In this document: in pieces, positions 58,620 to 64,000 of the stretch
Position numbering within the stretch: position 1 is the stretch's first letter
How the letters are laid out: every line of letters starts with the position of its first letter
Assembly (NCBI GenBank): GCA_905233345.1
Contig: CAJODQ010000011.1
Coordinates: forward strand, 1-64,000
Source of the DNA: an uncultured Bacteroidales bacterium
GTDB lineage: Bacteria > Bacteroidota > Bacteroidia > Bacteroidales > UBA932
Length of the DNA stretch: 64,000 nt
Direction: 5' to 3'
Program-made: the position numbers and the translations under genes
Notes under the pieces: model-generated
What the model saw: the letters and a program-made list of their open reading frames with translations, nothing else
Databases searched by the model: none
What the model was told of the DNA's origin: nothing

Positions 58620-59846
58620 ATGGCAATGAAGAAAACCCTCCATACCCTGGCAGCTGCCGCCCTGCTTCTTCTGGTGGCCTCCTGCACTCCGCAGGAAAAA
58701 CACGCGAAATACGTCTTTTACTTTATCGGCGACGGCATGGGCTTCACCCATGTAGCGGCGGCGGAGGCCTACCTGGCGCAGGAGCGCGGTGTGATCGGCA
58801 TGGATCCGCTCTGCTTCACGCAGTTCCCGGTCCTGGGCCTGGCTACGACGTTCTCGGCCAGCAACATCATCACCGACTCTTCGGCGGCTGGAACCGCCCT
58901 GTCGACCGGTGAGAAGACCACCAACGGCATGCTCTGCATCGCGCCGGACTCCACGACCCTCCTGACATCGATCTCCTTCAAGATCCACGATGCCGGCTAC
59001 AGCGTGGGCGTGATGTCCACGACGCCGATCAACCATGCCACGCCGGCCGCTTTCTTCGGCCACAACATCAAGCGCGGCAACTACTACGAGATCGGTAAGG
59101 AACTGCCCCGCGCCGGCTTTGAATTCTTCGCCGGTGGCGGCCTCTACCATCCCAAAGGCAAAGAAGGCGATGCGGAAGTCGCACTCTGGGACATGATCCC
59201 CGAGGGGAACTATACGCTGGCTTACGGCTATGAAGATTTTCTGGCCAAGAAGGACGCCGACCACATCGTGCTGATCAAAGAGGAAGGATCAGAAGATATG
59301 TGCCCCTATGCCCTCGGCCGTCCCGAAGGCGCCCTGCAGCTGTCGGAGATCGTCGAAGCGGCCATCTCTGTGCTGGAACGCAATCCGAAGGGTTTCTTCC
59401 TCATGGCGGAAGGCGGTCTGATTGATTGGGCCGCACACAGCCAGGACCTGGCCGGCACCATCTTCGAAGTCCTCGACTTCGACAAGGCCATCGCCGTGGC
59501 GAACGCCTTCTATGAGCGCCATCCCGACGAGACCCTGATCGTGGTGACCGCCGACCACGAGACCGGCGGCCTCGCACTGGGTCGCAAAGGCTACACCTAC
59601 GACTTGACCGTGGTCGACGACATCCAGAATCCGTCGGCTCCGACCAGCGTGGAAGAATACATGAACAGTCCCAAGGCCATCGACAGCGTCAACGAAAAGG
59701 CACGCGTCGGTTGGACGACCTTTTCCCATTGTGGTGGACCGGTTCCGGTCTGGGCCAAGGGCGTGGGTTCGGCCCAGTTCGCCGGCCGGCAGGACAACAC
59801 CGACATTCCCAAGAAAGTCTGCGCCGCCATGGGCGTGCAGTTCTAA
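58620..59846 (+). CDS. Alkaline phosphatase family lipoprotein
   Basis: The 408-residue protein has a lipoprotein signal (LLLLVASC, Cys22 from this start). The alkaline phosphatase motifs are FYFIGDGMGFTH (metal Asp), ITDSSAAGTALSTG with the nucleophilic Ser near residue 87, HATPAAFFGHN, GLIDWAAHSQD, and TADHETGGLALG. It should release phosphate from organic phosphates in the periplasm. The frame is open upstream across the terminator and is not used; ATG 58626 is an alternative start. The next gene begins 9 bp after its stop. Confidence 0.92.
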   Translation: MAMKKTLHTLAAAALLLLVASCTPQEKHAKYVFYFIGDGMGFTHVAAAEAYLAQERGVIGMDPLCFTQFPVLGLATTFSASNIITDSSAAGTALSTGEKTTNGMLCIAPDSTTLLTSISFKIHDAGYSVGVMSTTPINHATPAAFFGHNIKRGNYYEIGKELPRAGFEFFAGGGLYHPKGKEGDAEVALWDMIPEGNYTLAYGYEDFLAKKDADHIVLIKEEGSEDMCPYALGRPEGALQLSEIVEAAISVLERNPKGFFLMAEGGLIDWAAHSQDLAGTIFEVLDFDKAIAVANAFYERHPDETLIVVTADHETGGLALGRKGYTYDLTVVDDIQNPSAPTSVEEYMNSPKAIDSVNEKARVGWTTFSHCGGPVPVWAKGVGSAQFAGRQDNTDIPKKVCAAMGVQF

Positions 59847-59855
59847 ACGGATTTG

Positions 59856-61391
59856 ATGAGACGCTTTCTCACTCTTTGTCTGATCGTGCTGCTGGCAGTT
59901 CCCGCGTTTTCGCAGGAGCTGCCCAAGCGCGAATTTCGCGGAGCGTGGCTGCATATCGTCGGCAACCAGCAGATCAAGACCCTCACCCGGGAGCAGATCC
60001 AGGACTGGTTCACCGCTACGCTGGACAGCCTGCAGGACATGGGCTGCAATGCCGTGATCTTCCAGGTCCGGCCGCAGGCCGATGCCTTTTATGCATCGGA
60101 CATCGAGCCCTGGACCCGCTTCCTGACCGGTGAGCAGGGCGTCGCCCCCGATCCCTTCTGGGATCCCCTCCAATTCATGATCGAGCAGTGCCATGCCCGC
60201 GGCATGGAGCTGCACGCCTGGTTGAATCCCTACCGGGTGACGTCGAACGACCAGGAACAGTTGCATCCCGACCATCTCTACTTTAAGAAGCCCGAGATTT
60301 TCAAGCGCTACGGGAAGCAACTCTATTTCGATCCGGGTGAACCGGAAGCCATTGCGCATACCGTGCGCGTGATTGCCGACATCGTAAACCGCTACGATGT
60401 CGACGCCATTCATTTCGACGACTATTTCTATCCCTATCCCGTGGAATTCGAGGAATTCCACGACGACAGCTCGTTCAGCAAGTACGGCGCAGCCCAGGGC
60501 TTCGAGTACTGGCAGAAGAACGAATGGCGCCGGCACAACGTGGAGACGTTGATCCATGCGGTCAACGATACCATCAAGGCCATCAAGCCGTGGGTGCGTT
60601 TCGGCATCTCGCCTTTCGGCATTCACCGCAACAAGAAAGATACGCCCGATGGCAGCGGCAGCGATACGGACGGGCTCTCGAACTACGAGCAGCTCTTCGC
60701 CGACGTGCCGGCCTGGGCGGAAAAAGGCTACATCGACTACATCGTGCCGCAGCTCTACTGGCGGATCGGCTTCGCCCGTGCGGACTACGATGTGTTGATC
60801 CACTGGTGGAACGACCAGAACTACAAAGGACAACTCTATATCGGCCAGAGCATCTCGACCTTCAGCGCGCCCGACCTGGACAATCCGGACGTCACGCAGA
60901 CGGCCCGCAAGATGCAGCTGGTCCGTGATCTTCCCAACGTCGACGGCAACGTATGGTGGCCCGGATGGTCGCTGGCGCCCCAGGCGCAGCCCTGGTATGC
61001 GCCCCGGCCCGCTCCGGCCGACGCCCGGCCTTTCGCGCTGCAGGATTCCCTCCGCACGGTCTATCAGCGTGACCTGGCCCTGATCCCCGCCTATACCGAT
61101 CTGGATGCAATCGCGCCTGAGGCCGTGGCTTCCATCAAGATTTCCGGCAAGGGCCTCTCCTGGGAGCCCGTGGCGACGGACGATGTGTTGCAGCAACCGC
61201 ATTTCTATGTGGTCTACCGCTTCGGCGCCGGCGAGCCCGTTGACCTGACGCGCAGCAGCGCCATTGTGAAGATCACCCGTGACACGCACTACAAGCCCGC
61301 TGAGAAACGGGACGGCCATCATCAGTATGTGGTGACGGTGGTTGACAAGTGCTGGAACGAAAGCCCCGCATCGACAATTATCAAATGGTAA
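59856..61391 (+). CDS. GHL10-type (DUF187) exported glycoside hydrolase-like protein
   Basis: The 511-residue protein has a signal peptide (FLTLCLIVLLAVPAFSQ) and the GHL10 barrel: REFRGAWLHIVGNQQIKTL, MGCNAVIFQVRPQADAFYAS, GMELHAWLNPYRVT, DVDAIHFDDYFYPYP, RFGISPFGIHRN and DYIVPQLYWRIGF. A fibronectin III-like domain covers the end (about 420-511). The family is called family 10 glycosylhydrolase in databases, and some members act on peptidoglycan-related or bacterial polysaccharides; the substrate here is not determined. ATG 59856 is preferred to the TTG one codon earlier. Confidence 0.88.
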   Translation: MRRFLTLCLIVLLAVPAFSQELPKREFRGAWLHIVGNQQIKTLTREQIQDWFTATLDSLQDMGCNAVIFQVRPQADAFYASDIEPWTRFLTGEQGVAPDPFWDPLQFMIEQCHARGMELHAWLNPYRVTSNDQEQLHPDHLYFKKPEIFKRYGKQLYFDPGEPEAIAHTVRVIADIVNRYDVDAIHFDDYFYPYPVEFEEFHDDSSFSKYGAAQGFEYWQKNEWRRHNVETLIHAVNDTIKAIKPWVRFGISPFGIHRNKKDTPDGSGSDTDGLSNYEQLFADVPAWAEKGYIDYIVPQLYWRIGFARADYDVLIHWWNDQNYKGQLYIGQSISTFSAPDLDNPDVTQTARKMQLVRDLPNVDGNVWWPGWSLAPQAQPWYAPRPAPADARPFALQDSLRTVYQRDLALIPAYTDLDAIAPEAVASIKISGKGLSWEPVATDDVLQQPHFYVVYRFGAGEPVDLTRSSAIVKITRDTHYKPAEKRDGHHQYVVTVVDKCWNESPASTIIKW

Positions 61392-61400
61392 CACGATAAA

Positions 61401-62780
61401 ATGAAACGAATCAAGGATTATTTGAGCGGACAGCCCCAGCAGGACATTGTGGTGAAGGGATGGGTCCGCACCAAACGTGGCAACAAGAACGTGGCGTTCA
61501 TCGCCCTGAACGATGGTTCGACGATCAACAATATCCAGGTGGTCTGTGACTTGCAGAAGTTCGACGAGGCCCTGATGAAACAGATCACCACGGGCGCCTG
61601 CCTGTGCGTGAAAGGTGACCTGGTTCCCTCGATGGGCAGCGGCCAGGCCGTGGAGGTGCAGGCCCGCGAGATCGAGGTCTACGGCACCGCTGACGTCGAG
61701 AGCTATCCCCTTCAGAAGAAAGGCCACAGCATGGAATTCCTGCGCGAAATCGCGCACCTGCGCCCCCGTACGAACACCTTCGGCGCCGTGCTCCGCATCC
61801 GCCACGCGATGGCCTTTGCTATTCACAAATTCTTCAACGACAGAGGCTTCTTTTATCTCCATACGCCGCTGATCACGGCGAGCGACTGCGAAGGTGCCGG
61901 CGAGATGTTCCAGGTCACGACCCTCGACCTCGATAACCTGCCGCGTACCGAAGATGGCCAGATCGACTACAGCCAGGATTTCTTCGGACGCCAGACTTCC
62001 CTGACCGTGAGCGGCCAGTTGGAAGGTGAGCTGGGTGCGACGGCCCTCGGACAGATCTACACCTTTGGACCGACTTTCCGTGCGGAGAACTCCAACACCC
62101 CGCGCCACCTCGCTGAATTCTGGATGGTGGAGCCGGAGATGGCCTTCTACGACGTGAACGACCTGATGGACCTCGAAGAGGAATTCATCAAATACCTGGT
62201 GCAGTACGCCCTGGACAACTGCCAGGATGATCTCGCGTTCCTCAACAAGATGATCGATCCCGAACTCATTGACCGCCTCAAGAGCGTCGTATCCACCGAG
62301 TTCGTGCGCCTGACCTACACCGAGGGCATCAAGATCCTCGAGGCGAGCGGCCAGAAATTCGAATTCCCGGTGTCCTGGGGCGTGGATCTGCAGAGTGAAC
62401 ACGAGCGCTACCTCGTGGAGAAGCATTTCGGCAAGCCGGTGATCCTGACCGACTATCCGAAAGACATCAAGGCCTTCTACATGAAGCAGAACGACGACGG
62501 CAAGACGGTCCGCGGCACCGACGTGCTCTTCCCGAAGATCGGCGAGATCATCGGCGGCAGCGAGCGTGAGTCTTCCCTTGAGAAGCTGAACCGCCGTATC
62601 GAAGAGCTGCACATGGACACCACCAACCTCTGGTGGTACATCGACACCCGTCGTTTCGGCACCTGCCCGCACAGCGGCTTTGGCCTCGGTTTCGAGCGCC
62701 TGCTGCTCTTTGTCACCGGCATGAGCAACATCCGCGACGTGATCCCGTTCCCGCGTACGCCCAAGACAGCAGATTTTTAA
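61401..62780 (+). CDS. asnS: Asparagine-tRNA ligase
   Basis: The 459-residue class IIb synthetase has an OB-fold anticodon-binding domain ([20 protein letters not shown]), then the catalytic core with motif 2 [18 protein letters not shown] and motif 3 [12 protein letters not shown]. The AsnRS-type insert near residues 170-195 ([20 protein letters not shown]) separates it from AspRS. Direct charging of tRNA-Asn is therefore available in this organism. Confidence 0.96.
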   Translation: MKRIKDYLSGQPQQDIVVKGWVRTKRGNKNVAFIALNDGSTINNIQVVCDLQKFDEALMKQITTGACLCVKGDLVPSMGSGQAVEVQAREIEVYGTADVESYPLQKKGHSMEFLREIAHLRPRTNTFGAVLRIRHAMAFAIHKFFNDRGFFYLHTPLITASDCEGAGEMFQVTTLDLDNLPRTEDGQIDYSQDFFGRQTSLTVSGQLEGELGATALGQIYTFGPTFRAENSNTPRHLAEFWMVEPEMAFYDVNDLMDLEEEFIKYLVQYALDNCQDDLAFLNKMIDPELIDRLKSVVSTEFVRLTYTEGIKILEASGQKFEFPVSWGVDLQSEHERYLVEKHFGKPVILTDYPKDIKAFYMKQNDDGKTVRGTDVLFPKIGEIIGGSERESSLEKLNRRIEELHMDTTNLWWYIDTRRFGTCPHSGFGLGFERLLLFVTGMSNIRDVIPFPRTPKTADF

Positions 62781-62805
62781 AACTAACTTATACCTGAACT
62801 GAACT

Positions 62806-63432
62806 ATGTTGGTTATCGGCATCGCAGGGGGCTCCGGCTCCGGCAAGACAACGGTTGTCAAGGAGATCGCGCGCAGGATGCAACCCCAGGAAGACGTGGT
62901 GGTCATCCCGCAGGACTCCTATTACAAAGACCAGGGACACCTTCCCATGGAAGAGCGCCAGGCCCTGAACTTCGACCATCCGGATTCCATTGACTGGAAA
63001 TTGCTGGTGGCCCAACTCCGTGACCTCAAGGCCGGTAAGGCCATCGACGAGCCTACCTATTCCTACATCACCTGCACCCGGCAGGCGGAGACGGTGCATG
63101 TCGAGCCTGCCGATATCATCATCGTGGAGGGCATCCTCATCTTCACCTGCAAGGAGTTGATGAAGGAGCTCGACATCAAGGTGTTCGTGGATGCCGACGA
63201 TGACGACCGCCTGATGCGTGTCATCACGCGCGACATCGTGGAGCGCGGCAAGAACGTGGAATGGGTGATTGACCGCTACACCAAGACGGTCAAGCCGATG
63301 TATCTGCAGTTCATCGCGCCGAGCAAGCGCTATGCCGACATCATCGTCCCGCAAGGCGGGCACAACAAGGTGGCTATCAACGTGTTGCTTTCGGGCGTGC
63401 GCAAGATGGCACGGGAGAAAGAACAAGAGTAA
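62806..63432 (+). CDS. udk: Uridine kinase
   Basis: The 208-residue enzyme phosphorylates uridine and cytidine with ATP or GTP. It has the P-loop GIAGGSGSGKTTVV, the loop DSYYKDQ, NFDHPDSIDW, the substrate region PTYSYITCTR, VEGILIF, and DRLMRVITRDIVERGK. Length is normal. It lies 25 bp after asnS and its TAA abuts the next ATG. Confidence 0.96.
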   Translation: MLVIGIAGGSGSGKTTVVKEIARRMQPQEDVVVIPQDSYYKDQGHLPMEERQALNFDHPDSIDWKLLVAQLRDLKAGKAIDEPTYSYITCTRQAETVHVEPADIIIVEGILIFTCKELMKELDIKVFVDADDDDRLMRVITRDIVERGKNVEWVIDRYTKTVKPMYLQFIAPSKRYADIIVPQGGHNKVAINVLLSGVRKMAREKEQE

Positions 63433-64000
63433 ATGAAGTTTTGGGGCGGCAAGAACAAGGAGGACCGGGTCGGATTCTATACGACCCTGGTGTTCCATTT
63501 GGCCGTCCTGATCGTCCTGCTGGTAGTTTCCATCGGCCGCGTGGCTTCGACCGAGACTTCTTTCGTGCTCGACTTTACGAAGCAGGAGGAGCTCGAGAAG
63601 CTGCAGCGGGAGGTGGAGCTGCAGGAGCAGGTGGCGCGCGATCTGCAGGACCAGCTGGCCCGGCAGCCGCAGCAGCGCATCCGCAACGTGGCGGTCGACG
63701 CGGGCAGCAAGCTCAAGGACGACCGTTTCAAGAATCCCTCCGAGGTCTATGACGAGGCGAAGGAGCTGCAGCGCAAGCTGGACGCTTCGAAGCGCGATGC
63801 CATGGCACAGAAAGCTGCCGAGGAGGCGGTGGACCTGAACCGGGAGCAGAAGGGGGAGGAGCGGCAGGAGCCGGATCATGCGTTCCAGGGGCCGTCGGTC
63901 ATTTCCTATGAGGTGGAGGGCCGCAAGGCGCTGAACCTGCCGGTGCCGGCCTACAAGGGCTACGGTGCCGGAGATGTACTGGTCGACATCGTGGTCAACC
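63433..64000 (+). CDS. TonB-like energy transducer (C-terminus beyond the window)
   Basis: The ATG directly follows the udk stop. The 189 visible residues show a short cytoplasmic N-terminus, one membrane helix (TLVFHLAVLIVLLVVSIG), a long charged coiled coil (about 50-150, QEELEKLQREVELQEQ) and the start of a TonB C-terminal-type domain (LNLPVPAYKGYGAGDVLVDI). TonB proteins couple ExbB/ExbD to outer-membrane receptors. The coiled coil replaces the usual Pro-rich spacer. The rest lies past base 64000, so the identification rests on layout. Confidence 0.7.
   Translation, partial: MKFWGGKNKEDRVGFYTTLVFHLAVLIVLLVVSIGRVASTETSFVLDFTKQEELEKLQREVELQEQVARDLQDQLARQPQQRIRNVAVDAGSKLKDDRFKNPSEVYDEAKELQRKLDASKRDAMAQKAAEEAVDLNREQKGEERQEPDHAFQGPSVISYEVEGRKALNLPVPAYKGYGAGDVLVDIVVN

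Noticed and set aside
59289..62906. A 1205-codon open frame on the minus strand opposite the phosphatase, GHL10 and asnS genes
   Set aside because: It is the antisense shadow of three well-identified genes in GC-rich DNA; its translation is low in complexity, His/Asp/Val/Leu-rich, and has no domain.

Overview
The window is a GC-rich chromosomal segment of a Bacteroidales bacterium, probably an uncultured or gut lineage. Evidence for this placement: the Bacteroidota ATP synthase gene order (atpD-atpC-atpB-atpE-atpF-atpH-atpA-atpG), families largely restricted to the phylum (DUF4831, the DUF4369/TlpA-type lipoprotein, GH92, an ExbB-ExbD-ExbD set), the compact lysine-type SerA beside serC and a DUF1015 gene, and -7 promoter boxes of the Bacteroidota type TAnnTTTG upstream of many genes. 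Almost every base is coding. I see no rRNA, tRNA, CRISPR array, transposase or phage gene.

Layout. 1-3795 (minus): rplI (cut by the edge), rpsR, rpsF, dipeptidase pepD and a DUF4831 gene. 3849-9889 (plus): GH92 mannosidase, a transglutaminase lipoprotein and cutC, whose reading frame carries a palindromic insertion. 9894-20565 (minus): the complete F1Fo ATP synthase operon, running without an obvious break into a thioredoxin-fold lipoprotein, an M28 peptidase, a barrel-like protein and a lipoprotein. 20654-25846 (plus): EF-hand-like small protein, FHS-type sugar transporter, ROK sugar kinase, YfhO-type membrane protein. 25864-30506 (minus): a four-gene hydrogen cluster ([2Fe-2S] ferredoxin, HydS-like PAS sensor, SpoIIE/PP2C phosphatase, group B-like [FeFe] hydrogenase). 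30543-33538 (minus): a UvrA paralogue lacking the UvrB-binding domain, and a DUF3108 gene. 33616-35634 (plus): dsbD. 35754-39712 (minus): serC-serA-DUF1015 (serine synthesis) and a YigZ/IMPACT protein. 39750-41200 (plus): acidic pRiA4b-like protein, miaA. 41202-43415 (minus): recQ. 43524-44249 (plus): FKBP lipoprotein. 44299-45801 (minus): glnA. 45885-52523 (plus): ABC exporter, acyl-CoA ligase, dCMP deaminase, S41 protease, queA. 52576-53163: a non-coding stretch with a 300-bp inverted-repeat element. 53164-64000 (plus): dprA, TatD hydrolase, asparaginase, ExbB/ExbD group, alkaline phosphatase, GHL10-type hydrolase, asnS, udk and a TonB-like gene cut by the right edge.

The most interesting points are the hydrogen cluster, which pairs a probable H2 sensor with a phosphatase and a second hydrogenase of little-studied type; palindromic DNA translated in frame inside cutC and, in smaller form, dsbD; the MITE-like element before dprA; an eight-cysteine insertion in the DUF1015 protein next to serA/serC; and a recurring arrangement in which the -7 box lies only 4-5 nt before the start codon, which predicts leaderless mRNAs.
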